Assembly: GCF_051201035.1 (NCBI RefSeq)
Contig: NZ_JBPODR010000045.1
Coordinates: 1-9,243 of the forward strand
Length of the DNA: 9,243 nucleotides
Direction of reading: 5' to 3'
Origin: Thermoanaerobacterium thermosulfurigenes
Lineage (GTDB): Bacteria; Bacillota; Thermoanaerobacteria; Thermoanaerobacterales; Thermoanaerobacteraceae
Made by a program: the position numbers and the translations under genes. Numbering within the stretch: the stretch's first letter is position 1; each line of letters begins with the position of its first letter. Under the pieces are notes generated by a model. The model was not told where the DNA came from and searched no databases. It worked only from the letters and a program-made list of their open reading frames with translations. Positions 1 to 6,016 of the stretch are shown here, in pieces.

Positions 1-97
1 GAAAATCAAAAGAATGATAATTTTACTTTAGGCGAGTTTTAAGCTGCTTAAGCGGCATATCCAACCCACCTGCTTTAGCAGGTGGTGGTTGAGTTCA
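1..97 (+). mobile_element. Right end of an IS200/IS605-family (TnpB-class) element, partial
   Basis: The segment ends in a strong imperfect hairpin (62-91). The core stem is CCACCTGC (66-73) with GCAGGTGG (78-85) closing a CTTTAG-type turn, extended by CAAC (62-65) with GTTG (88-91). It is followed by AGTTCA at 92-97. A CCCACC..CTTTAG..GGTGG hairpin followed by AGTTCA is a pattern I associate with right ends of IS200/IS605-type elements, where it also forms the 3' part of the omega RNA of TnpB. A smaller stem, GCTGC/GCGGC (43-47 with 52-56, loop TTAA), precedes it, as in structured omega RNA ends. Frame 1 from the window edge reads ENQKNDNFTLGEF and stops at 40-42; this could be the tail of the element's ORF, but I do not recognise it. 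From position 98 the sequence is in-frame PAS-kinase coding sequence, so the element edge is probably at 96-98. The transposase lies outside the window, so the family call rests on the terminal structure only. Confidence 0.65.
62..91 (+). repeat. Terminal hairpin of the IS end
   Basis: The inner stem is 8 bp (66-73/78-85) with a TTTA tetraloop. An outer 4-bp stem (62-65/88-91) is separated by a 2-nt bulge, T86-G87. In IS200/IS605 elements such subterminal hairpins are bound by the Y1 transposase on single-stranded DNA. The pairing is read directly; the role is inferred from the family. Confidence 0.8.
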
Positions 98-1075
98 GAC
101 TATAAAATAATATTATTAAATGGTGCGGCGGAAGAGTTATTTGGAATCGAAGAAAAAAATGCGATTGATAAGCATTTTCTTCTGTCTGTTAAAGATGAGA
201 AGCTTTTTGAGCAAATAAATGCAATTGTTGATTCAAAATTTAATATTAACAAGGTTGAGCAGGTTAAATACGGTGATAAATATTATGATGTTACAATCAC
301 CCCAATAAAAAATTATAAATCTGAAATATCAGACATACTGTTGGTTTTTCACAACATTACTGAGTTTAAGGAGTTGGACCAAGCAAAGGACGATTTCATA
401 TCGATAATTTCACATGAGTTTAAAACACCATTGACATCCATAATGATGGGTACAAGCATGATTTTAGAAGAAAAAATAGGTGCGATTAATGATAAACAAA
501 GAAGCACACTCGTGGCAATCGAAGAAGAAAGTGAAAAGCTTACTGAATTGGTTAATGAACTAATTGAACTTACTAAGATTGAATCTGGAAAAGAGATGTA
601 CAACTTTAAATGTTGTTCTATATTTGGAATAGCGCAAAATACTGTAAAGCCATTATATAATATTGCAAATGAAAAAGGCGTAAATCTTACTAATACAATT
701 GACGAAGATATGCCAGGTGTATATGCCGATCCAGAGAAAATAACGTGGGTCTTAAACAATCTTATAACTAATGCCTTGAAGTACACTGATGCAGGTGATG
801 ATATTACAATTAGTGCGTCGGTTGATGGCGACTTCATGCAGATTTCTGTTAAAGATACTGGTGCAGGTATACCGAAAGAATACAAAGATAAAATTTTTGA
901 CAAGTTTTTTCACGTACAAAATGATGATGAATTTGAGATTAAAGGTACAGGATTGGGACTTGCTGTCGTAAAAGAGATTGTAGAGGCTCACGGTGGAAAA
1001 GTATGGTGTGAAAGCGATATAGATATAGGAAGCAATTTCATGTTTACACTTCCTATATGTGATGAAAGAGGGTAG
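89..1075 (+). CDS. PAS-containing sensor histidine kinase, 5'-truncated by the IS end
   Basis: This is the 3' part of a sensor kinase that autophosphorylates on His and passes phosphate to a response regulator, presumably the next gene. The open frame (328 codons) holds an incomplete PAS domain (about 4-95), a HisKA dimerisation/phosphoacceptor region with SHEFKTPL (His109), and an HATPase_c domain. In the ATPase domain the N box is NNLITNALKY (223-232), the G1 box DTGAGIP (256-262), the F-box DKFF (271-274) and the G2 box GTGLGL (286-291). The PAS starts abruptly at DYKIILLNGAAEELFG; the first strands normally upstream of this, and any sensor or membrane part, are missing. Codons 1-3 lie in the IS end, so TTG 89 is only the first possible start in the open frame. 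AGGTGG at 80-85 is 3 nt upstream, closer than usual and inside a hairpin. No other in-frame start retains the PAS. The catalytic core is intact, so a soluble remnant kinase is possible but unproven. The stop lies 5 nt before the regulator gene. Confidence 0.85.
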   Translation: MSSDYKIILLNGAAEELFGIEEKNAIDKHFLLSVKDEKLFEQINAIVDSKFNINKVEQVKYGDKYYDVTITPIKNYKSEISDILLVFHNITEFKELDQAKDDFISIISHEFKTPLTSIMMGTSMILEEKIGAINDKQRSTLVAIEEESEKLTELVNELIELTKIESGKEMYNFKCCSIFGIAQNTVKPLYNIANEKGVNLTNTIDEDMPGVYADPEKITWVLNNLITNALKYTDAGDDITISASVDGDFMQISVKDTGAGIPKEYKDKIFDKFFHVQNDDEFEIKGTGLGLAVVKEIVEAHGGKVWCESDIDIGSNFMFTLPICDERG

Positions 1076-1080
1076 ACTTT

Positions 1081-1662
1081 ATGAAGAAAGTTTTAGTTGC
1101 AGATGATACTAAGAATATTAGAATGCTTCTTACTACTTGCCTTGAATCCGAAGGATATAATGTTATAACGGCTAAAGATGGTGAAGAAGCGCTTGAAATA
1201 TTGAAAAATGGAGATGTAGAGCTTGCGTTTATAGATATTAAAATGCCGCTTTTAAGTGGCACCGAAGTTTTAAGAAAGATAAGGTCTTGTGGGATAACAA
1301 CGCCTGTAATAATAATAACGGCATTTGCTACGATAAAAAATGCGATCGAGTGTACAAAATTAGGTGCTGTAGAATATATACAAAAACCATTTACTGTAAA
1401 AAGAGTTAAATCTGTTTTAGAAAAAATGATTGCTGAACATGAAAAAACAAAGGAAAATGATACAAATAATTTAATAAACGAAATAGAAAATTTAATTGAT
1501 GATGATAATTTCATTGAAGCACTGGATATGCTTAAAAAATCTAAGGTTAATCCAGACGATCCTAGATTTTACCTTTTGTACTATAAGATATATGATGGCT
1601 TAGGTGATAAAGAGATGTCTCACAAATTTTTGAAAGCATATAAAATTTTTAATGAAGGCTAA
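1081..1662 (+). CDS. CheY-like response regulator with helical TPR-like tail
   Basis: This is a cytoplasmic phosphoacceptor partner of the upstream kinase. The receiver domain fills residues 1-118: acidic pair Asp8/Asp9, phosphoacceptor Asp52 in FIDIKMP, Thr80 in IITAFA and Lys102 in QKPF, all the residues needed for phosphorylation. After a charged linker (119-128) the remaining roughly 65 residues are helical and look like one or two TPR-type helix pairs (NLIDDDNFIEALDMLKKSK, then YYKIYDGLGDKEMSHKFLKA). There is no helix-turn-helix, AAA+ or enzymatic output domain, so it probably acts through protein contacts or as a phosphorelay intermediate. ATG 1081 is preceded by AGAGGG (1066-1071), which overlaps the end of the kinase gene, pointing to an operon with translational coupling. 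No clear terminator follows. Confidence 0.85.
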   Translation: MKKVLVADDTKNIRMLLTTCLESEGYNVITAKDGEEALEILKNGDVELAFIDIKMPLLSGTEVLRKIRSCGITTPVIIITAFATIKNAIECTKLGAVEYIQKPFTVKRVKSVLEKMIAEHEKTKENDTNNLINEIENLIDDDNFIEALDMLKKSKVNPDDPRFYLLYYKIYDGLGDKEMSHKFLKAYKIFNEG

Positions 1663-1697
1663 AGTGTGAAATTATAAAGTTGTCTTATGTCAAATTA

Positions 1698-1725
1698 TTG
1701 TGCTTTTGGTTAAATAGTGTATAAT
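1698..1725 (+). promoter_or_regulatory. Candidate sigma-A promoter for the diguanylate cyclase gene
   Basis: A perfect TATAAT (1720-1725) has TTGTGC (1698-1703) 16 nt upstream. The -35 matches the consensus only in TTG. It lies in the 121-nt gap after the response regulator and suggests the cyclase gene can be transcribed on its own. Confidence 0.5.
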
Positions 1726-1756
1726 ATCATTAAGGAAAATTTTCATTAAATGATAT
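1724..1756 (+). repeat. Dyad overlapping the probable transcription start
   Basis: ATATCATT (1724-1731) and AATGATAT (1749-1756) are perfect inverted arms of 8 bp. They surround a second palindrome, GAAAATTTTC (1735-1744). The dyad begins in the -10 box and covers the expected start site, so it could be a repressor operator or a 5' UTR hairpin. Symmetry is read directly; function is unknown. Confidence 0.4.
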
Positions 1757-1786
1757 ATTTATAGACTAGATGGTTGGGGGTACTTG

Positions 1787-3799
1787 ATGATGGATACTAT
1801 TTTCCAAAAGGAGATCCTAATTGTAGAGGACAGTAAACTTAACGCACAAATAGCGGCAGATATTTTAGAAAGATATGGATACAAGACTGAAATAGTATTT
1901 TCTGGGGAAAAGGCTATTGAAAAAATAATAAGCAATGAAAAAAGTCCAGATTTGATTTTGATGGATATTGAGCTTAGCGGAAAGCTTGATGGCATAGACG
2001 CTGCAAAAATAATTGGTAAGCATAAAGACATTCCAATTATATTTTTGACTGCTAATGCCAATAGAGAAATAATGGAAAAAATAAAATCTGTTTCGGCGTA
2101 TGGTTACATTTTAAAAGGTGTCGATGAAAGTGTCATTATTTCTCAAATTGAGATGGCTTTTAACTTGTATGAGGCCAGGCATGAGATAAAAAGCAGAGAA
2201 GAAATGTTTCATAGTATGTTTGAAAACCATGATGTAGCTATGATATTGGTTGATGCTGAATCAGGACATATAGTTTATGCGAATAAAGCTGCTTGTGAAT
2301 TTTGCAGATATCCTAAAGATATTGTGCAAAACATGGATATTAGGGAAGTTGCAGATTTTTTTGGTGTAGATGGATATGAAAGCTGCTGGGAGATGCTTAA
2401 AAGAGGGTGCAACCCATGTGTATGCATACAAAATGGAGTTAATGGAAGTGAAAAAATAGTAAATGTGTATTCAACAATTATAGATTATCAAGATAAGAAA
2501 TTAATTCATTTAATAGTATTTGATATCACTGAAGAATGGGAAATTAAAAGAAAACTTGAATTTTACAGTAAGCTTTTTGAAGATTCTCTAAATGAAATTT
2601 ATATATTTGATGCTGAGACTTTAAAATTTATTTTCGTAAATCGTGGAGCAAGGAAGAATTTGGGTTATTCAGAGGAAGAACTTAAAAAAATGACTCCTCT
2701 TGATATCAAGATAGAATTTACGCTGCAAAGCTTTAAAGAGTTTTTAAAGCCACTTTTAAATGGTAAGCAGATGCAATTAAATATTGAAACAATGCATCGA
2801 AGAAAAGATGGTTCATTATACCCAGTGGTAATTCATATAGAGCTTATGGAGTATGATGGCGAAAAAGTCTTTGTGGCATTTGTAGCTGACTTGACGGAGC
2901 AAAGGAAAATTGAAAATGATCTTATGGAGAAAAATGAAATTTTAAATACTATAACTGCTTATGCCGGTGATGCTATTATAATGATTGATGGGTATGGCAA
3001 GGTTACTTTTTGGAATCCGGCGGCAGAAAGAATACTCGGCTATTCAAAAGATGAAATATTAGGTAAAGAGTTGCATACATTTATGATATTAGATGAACAG
3101 TTGTATAGTTCCTACAAAAAGGCGATTGAAAAATTTCGCCATAGCGGTGAAGGAAGCATCGTTGGGAAAACAGTTGAAATGAAAACTGTACATAAAAAAG
3201 GTCATGAGATAGATGTTGAGCTTTCGCTTTCTGTTGTTAAAATTAATGGATCATGGCATGCAATAGGAATAATACGCGATATTAGCGAGCGAAAAAAATT
3301 TGAAGAATTGCTTTATTTAAGATCAGTCACTGATCCCCTTACAGGTATATACAATAGACGTTTCTTTATGGATATACTTGAAAAAGAAGTAGAAATGACG
3401 AAAAGGAATAAAAAGCCTTTTTCGCTTATCATGTTTGACTTGGATCATTTTAAAAATGTCAATGATTATTTTGGGCATGCAGCAGGTGATATGGTACTAA
3501 AAAGAGTTGTTGAAATTGTAAAAGAAAGAATACGCAAAACTGATTGTTTTGCCAGATGGGGTGGGGAAGAATTTATTATCTTTTTACCTGAGACTTCTTT
3601 AAATAATGCTTCAGATATAGCAGAAGAACTGAGGTTTAAGATCAGCACTGCAAAATTTGATGGTGTTGGTAATGTTACAGCAAGCTTTGGAGCGACTGAC
3701 TTTAAAGAAAATGATAATATTGATACAGTTCTATTAAGATTAGATAATATGCTTTATGAAGCGAAAAATAATGGACGAAACTGCGTGTGTGTTGGGTAA
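1787..3799 (+). CDS. Diguanylate cyclase, REC-PAS-PAS-PAS-GGDEF
   Basis: This 670-residue cytoplasmic protein is predicted to make c-di-GMP from two GTP under control of a receiver and three PAS sensors. Residues count from ATG 1787. The REC domain (about 9-125) has Glu14/Asp15, phosphoacceptor Asp60 in LMDIELS, Thr88 and Lys110. PAS1 (about 138-250) is cysteine-rich, PAS2 spans about 257-371 and PAS3 about 380-500 (WNPAAERILGYS). The GGDEF domain (about 510-668) has FDLDHFKNVND with metal-binding Asp551, and active-site GGEEF at 592-596. The RxxD inhibitory site (Arg583-Asp586) sits exactly five residues before GGEEF, so product inhibition is expected. No membrane segment or EAL domain is present. 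TTG 1784, ATG 1787 and ATG 1790 are consecutive codons; GGGGG (1776-1780) is 6 nt before 1787, which makes that the best start. The receiver suggests control by a histidine kinase, possibly the one upstream. A strong terminator follows. Confidence 0.92.
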   Translation: MMDTIFQKEILIVEDSKLNAQIAADILERYGYKTEIVFSGEKAIEKIISNEKSPDLILMDIELSGKLDGIDAAKIIGKHKDIPIIFLTANANREIMEKIKSVSAYGYILKGVDESVIISQIEMAFNLYEARHEIKSREEMFHSMFENHDVAMILVDAESGHIVYANKAACEFCRYPKDIVQNMDIREVADFFGVDGYESCWEMLKRGCNPCVCIQNGVNGSEKIVNVYSTIIDYQDKKLIHLIVFDITEEWEIKRKLEFYSKLFEDSLNEIYIFDAETLKFIFVNRGARKNLGYSEEELKKMTPLDIKIEFTLQSFKEFLKPLLNGKQMQLNIETMHRRKDGSLYPVVIHIELMEYDGEKVFVAFVADLTEQRKIENDLMEKNEILNTITAYAGDAIIMIDGYGKVTFWNPAAERILGYSKDEILGKELHTFMILDEQLYSSYKKAIEKFRHSGEGSIVGKTVEMKTVHKKGHEIDVELSLSVVKINGSWHAIGIIRDISERKKFEELLYLRSVTDPLTGIYNRRFFMDILEKEVEMTKRNKKPFSLIMFDLDHFKNVNDYFGHAAGDMVLKRVVEIVKERIRKTDCFARWGGEEFIIFLPETSLNNASDIAEELRFKISTAKFDGVGNVTASFGATDFKENDNIDTVLLRLDNMLYEAKNNGRNCVCVG

Positions 3800-3810
3800 G
3801 ATAGAAATAG

Positions 3811-3852
3811 AAGAGAAAGTTGGTTTAATTGGTTAACCTGCTTTCTCTTTTT
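3811..3852 (+). terminator. Rho-independent terminator after the GGDEF gene, possibly bidirectional
   Basis: A 9-bp stem, AAGAGAAAG (3811-3819) with CTTTCTCTT (3841-3849), contains an inner GGTT/AACC stem (3822-3825 with 3835-3838) and runs into five T's (3848-3852). On the minus strand the same hairpin is followed by a T-rich stretch (CTATTTC), so it may also end the convergent deacetylase transcript. Confidence 0.85.
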
Positions 3853-3855
3853 AAT

Positions 3856-3960
3856 GTGCGACCGGCATATGCGATAACTTGGCGGTGAAAGTCCGCTGTG
3901 GGCTTGATAGTGTGAACCACTATGTGGTGTCCAGAATGAGGCGGAACATGAAGTAGCTAA
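3856..3960 (+). mobile_element. Truncated 5' end of a group IIC-like intron
   Basis: The segment starts with GTGCGACCGG, a group II intron 5' boundary type. Its order of motifs matches domain I of the Oceanobacillus-type group IIC intron as I remember it: CCGGCAT, a GGTGAAAGTCC hairpin (stem GCGG/CCGC, 3882-3885 with 3893-3896), a second hairpin ATAGTG/CACTAT (3907-3912 with 3918-3923), GGTGTCC, then GGAACATGAAG. It begins 3 nt after the T-tract of a terminator, the classic insertion site of IIC introns. After about 3960 the similarity stops and the stop codon of the deacetylase follows within 10 nt. No reverse transcriptase ORF and no domain V/VI or 3' end are present, so this is a dead remnant. 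The call is from recalled sequence patterns, not from an alignment. Confidence 0.72.
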
Positions 3961-3969
3961 TACTATTGA

Positions 3970-4914
3970 CTATTGATAAGCTTTCATAAGTTCAGATACT
4001 GTCACAAAAGAATATCCTTCAGATCTGAGTTTTACAATTATCTGTGGCAATGCTGCTAATGTTTCTGAATTACCCTCATGCATAAGAATGACTGAGCCAG
4101 AAGATGATTTTGATACAATTGTATTAATTATATTTTGTATTCCGGGCCTTTTCCAATCATCTGGATCAACAGTCCAAAGCACAACATGAAGTCCCAATGC
4201 ATTTGATATTTTCACGAGAGTATTATTGAATGCTCCATATGGAGGTCTAAATAAATCGGGTTTTACTCCCGTTGTGTTGACGACAATTTCCTGCGTCTTA
4301 TAAAGCTCGTCAATCATCTGCTCAGGTGTCATTAAAGGCATATATTTGTGACTGTATGAATGAATACCTATTTCATTGCCATTTTCTGCAATATACGTAA
4401 GCAAATTAGGATTTTTTTCGGCCATTTTCCCTACAATAAAAAAAGTGGATTTAACATTTAAGCTTTTTAAAACATCTACATATTTTTTAGTAAACTCTTT
4501 TGAAGGTCCATCATCAAATGTAAGTGCCAGTAATTTGTTGGCTTTTTTGTTACTGCTGAATATAGGGGTATTAAGAGGCATTGGGCTTTCAAATAGTTCA
4601 TTTCTGTTGCTTCTGTCTACCAGCGATAATATTTCATTATCAGATATTGCGTTTGATGATATTATAGATGTAATTTTACTTGTACTACTTTTAATCGGAT
4701 ACTCTGTAGAAGTAACAGCAGTTGTTATCGGCTCATTATAACTTTTGCTTGCTTTTTTAGCTTTTATCTTAGATACAATTTTAACAGATTTGACATTGTT
4801 TGCAGAATTATGTTTGAAAAATAGGCTTTTGCCATAAAAAAAAGTAAATCCTATTATTACTAATATAAGAAAAAGTAAGATAGCTGATTTTTTTGACTTA
4901 ATTAATGTCATCAT
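3970..4914 (-). CDS. Membrane-anchored polysaccharide deacetylase (CE4, NodB domain)
   Basis: This enzyme probably removes acetyl groups from N-acetylated sugars of the cell wall, acting outside the membrane. Of 314 residues, 1-10 are basic, 11-27 form one transmembrane or uncleaved signal segment, and about 35-125 are a Ser/Thr/Lys-rich linker. The NodB domain (about 126-312) has all five CE4 motifs: TFDDGP (132-137; catalytic base Asp134, metal ligand Asp135), HSYSH (185-189; metal ligands His185 and His189), RPPYG (223-227), VDPDDW (249-254) and LMHEG (277-281; His279). ATG 4914 is preceded by GGAG 6 nt away, and a second ATG follows as codon 2. It lies downstream of ytaF on the same strand with a 153-nt gap and its own promoter-like sequence. 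The substrate is not readable from sequence. Pda-type sporulation or peptidoglycan enzymes are the closest functional analogues, by inference. Confidence 0.92.
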   Translation of the reverse strand: MMTLIKSKKSAILLFLILVIIGFTFFYGKSLFFKHNSANNVKSVKIVSKIKAKKASKSYNEPITTAVTSTEYPIKSSTSKITSIISSNAISDNEILSLVDRSNRNELFESPMPLNTPIFSSNKKANKLLALTFDDGPSKEFTKKYVDVLKSLNVKSTFFIVGKMAEKNPNLLTYIAENGNEIGIHSYSHKYMPLMTPEQMIDELYKTQEIVVNTTGVKPDLFRPPYGAFNNTLVKISNALGLHVVLWTVDPDDWKRPGIQNIINTIVSKSSSGSVILMHEGNSETLAALPQIIVKLRSEGYSFVTVSELMKAYQ

Positions 4915-4947
4915 TTATCACTCCGATATACTAAACAAAAGATTACT

Positions 4948-4976
4948 CTTATAGCATAAACCAAATTACTCTAAAA
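4948..4976 (-). promoter_or_regulatory. Candidate extended -10 promoter for the deacetylase gene
   Basis: On the minus strand TGC-TATAAG (-10 at plus 4948-4953) is an extended -10 type. The -35 position (plus 4971-4976) reads TTTTAG, a poor match. The site lies 34 nt upstream of the start codon. Confidence 0.35.
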
Positions 4977-4988
4977 ATCAATTTTTAG
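4971..4988. repeat. Perfect palindrome upstream of the deacetylase, candidate operator
   Basis: CTAAAAAT-CA-ATTTTTAG is a perfect 8-bp inverted repeat around two bases. It covers the predicted -35 position of the deacetylase promoter, which is where a repressor or activator dimer would bind. No known regulator motif is recognised. Confidence 0.45.
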
Positions 4989-5015
4989 AAATATTCGATA
5001 GATGTTTAATAAATA

Positions 5016-5045
5016 GCCCATCTTTTATAGGTGGGAGATTTTTTA
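5016..5045. repeat. Hairpin between ytaF and the deacetylase gene
   Basis: CCCATC (5017-5022) pairs with GGTGGG (5030-5035) with one wobble, followed on the plus strand by AGATTTTTT. It lies just downstream of the ytaF stop, but on the minus strand, where ytaF is transcribed, only a loose T-rich tail follows. It could be a weak terminator or the relic of an IS200/IS605-type end. Confidence 0.4.
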
Positions 5046-5067
5046 CATATCATAAAAATTTAACGAT

Positions 5068-5667
5068 TTAAATAAAAATTTCGTATATACCTAAAAAGAC
5101 AATTAAAATTCCAGAGACCAATGGTGCATAATTGCCAAATATTTTGGCTAAGTAAGTATTGCCAAGCATAAAACCTAAAAGAATGGATAATAAACTGAAA
5201 ATAATTGTTAATAATGTAGTAAAATATATGTTAAGTCCTGTAATGCTTGCTCCAATTCCCAAACCTAAATTGTTTATTGTTAAACCAAAAGCAAGGATAA
5301 TAGATTCTTTCATATCTATATATTTTGAATTATCCGTGTCTGCGATTTTTGAATTAATCAGGATTTCGTAGTTATTTTTAAAGTTAAAAGTATATGTTTT
5401 TCGTTTCTTGTAATAGTCTAAAATAAACCATAGTCCTAGCATAATAAGTATAAGACTGCCAACGATATTTGATATGTTTGTGGGTAGAAATCTATTTATA
5501 AGTAATCCTATAGACATTGATAGAAATGTACCAATACCAGATACTAAAGCGATTAGAATATTACTTAATATCCCAATTCTTATTTTTTTAATCCCATATG
5601 CTATGGCTACAGTAAAGTTATCGATATTTGCTGATATTGAGAATAATAAACTTGATATAACATGCAT
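5068..5667 (-). CDS. ytaF: YtaF-type sporulation membrane protein (MntP/YtaF family)
   Basis: This is a 199-residue polytopic inner-membrane protein made of two related halves, as in the MntP/YtaF family. The first half has SANIDNFTVAIAYGIKKIRI (12-31), the family signature with Asn14, Asp16 and Asn17. The second half repeats it as LAFGLTINNLGLGIGA (125-140; Asn132, Asn133). About six hydrophobic segments lie near 4-24, 33-58, 66-84, 122-143, 147-169 and 179-198, with a polar loop at 86-120. The pattern and length fit YtaF better than MntP manganese exporters, where both halves carry Asp. B. subtilis ytaF is linked to sporulation; its molecular role is not well defined. ATG 5667 has GGGGG 7 nt upstream. 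No clear partner gene precedes it; the deacetylase lies downstream in the same direction. Confidence 0.85.
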   Translation of the reverse strand: MHVISSLLFSISANIDNFTVAIAYGIKKIRIGILSNILIALVSGIGTFLSMSIGLLINRFLPTNISNIVGSLILIMLGLWFILDYYKKRKTYTFNFKNNYEILINSKIADTDNSKYIDMKESIILAFGLTINNLGLGIGASITGLNIYFTTLLTIIFSLLSILLGFMLGNTYLAKIFGNYAPLVSGILIVFLGIYEIFI

Positions 5668-5698
5668 AGTAAAACCCCCTATTTTAATATGTCTTTAT

Positions 5699-5728
5699 AT
5701 TATATTCTTCATTTGAGAATTATGTTAC
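5699..5728 (-). promoter_or_regulatory. Candidate promoter for ytaF
   Basis: On the minus strand a TATAAT (plus 5699-5704) has GTAACA (plus 5723-5728) 18 nt upstream, about 31 nt before the start codon. I could not match it to sporulation sigma consensus boxes. Confidence 0.4.
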
Positions 5729-5920
5729 GTGAAGCTTATCAAAAAGTTTTGCTATTTGTGACTTAAATAAAATTTTTTTAGGTCAAAAATCGTGTGAAAT
5801 AGCAATGAAATGTAGAAATAAAACTTCACTATCTTTTTGAAAGAATGAGTTAGAAAAAGAGAAATAAGTTAGTTCAATTAAATAACTTATCTTCTGTTTT
5901 TGTATTTTGAAAATTCGTTC
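5729..5920. other. AT-rich intergenic stretch with one dyad, no gene seen
   Basis: Between the ytaF promoter and the metE promoter I see no supported gene. It holds an 8-bp inverted repeat, ATAAGTTA (5864-5871) with TAACTTAT (5883-5890), loop 11 nt, about 30 nt upstream of the metE -35 box. It also has a weaker dyad at 5760-5784 with one wobble pair. Either could be an operator or chance in AT-rich sequence. Confidence 0.5.
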
Positions 5921-5949
5921 TTGACATATTATTTTCATAATAGTAAAAT
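5921..5949 (+). promoter_or_regulatory. Sigma-A promoter of metE
   Basis: A perfect TTGACA (5921-5926) is separated by 17 nt from TAAAAT (5944-5949). Transcription would start near 5956, giving a leader of about 270 nt that contains the cobalamin riboswitch. Confidence 0.85.
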
Positions 5950-6016
5950 AAACATAAATGTTTTTAAAATAGTTGTCATTCATATCTTCAATAAGGATAT
6001 GGAAAAAGATAATTCG

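Noticed and set aside
1..42. Tail of an ORF ending ENQKNDNFTLGEF
   Set aside because: It may be the end of the element's TnpB-type gene, but 13 residues without a recognised motif are too few to call a gene.
349..903. Long open frame on the minus strand antisense to the kinase
   Set aside because: It is a shadow of the kinase coding frame, hydrophobic by codon complement, without a ribosome site or family resemblance.
3856..3960. A c-di-GMP riboswitch, suggested by the neighbouring GGDEF gene
   Set aside because: The conserved GEMM core (GGCAAACC with the tetraloop-receptor arrangement) is absent, whereas the GTGCG start and hairpin order fit a group II intron 5' end.
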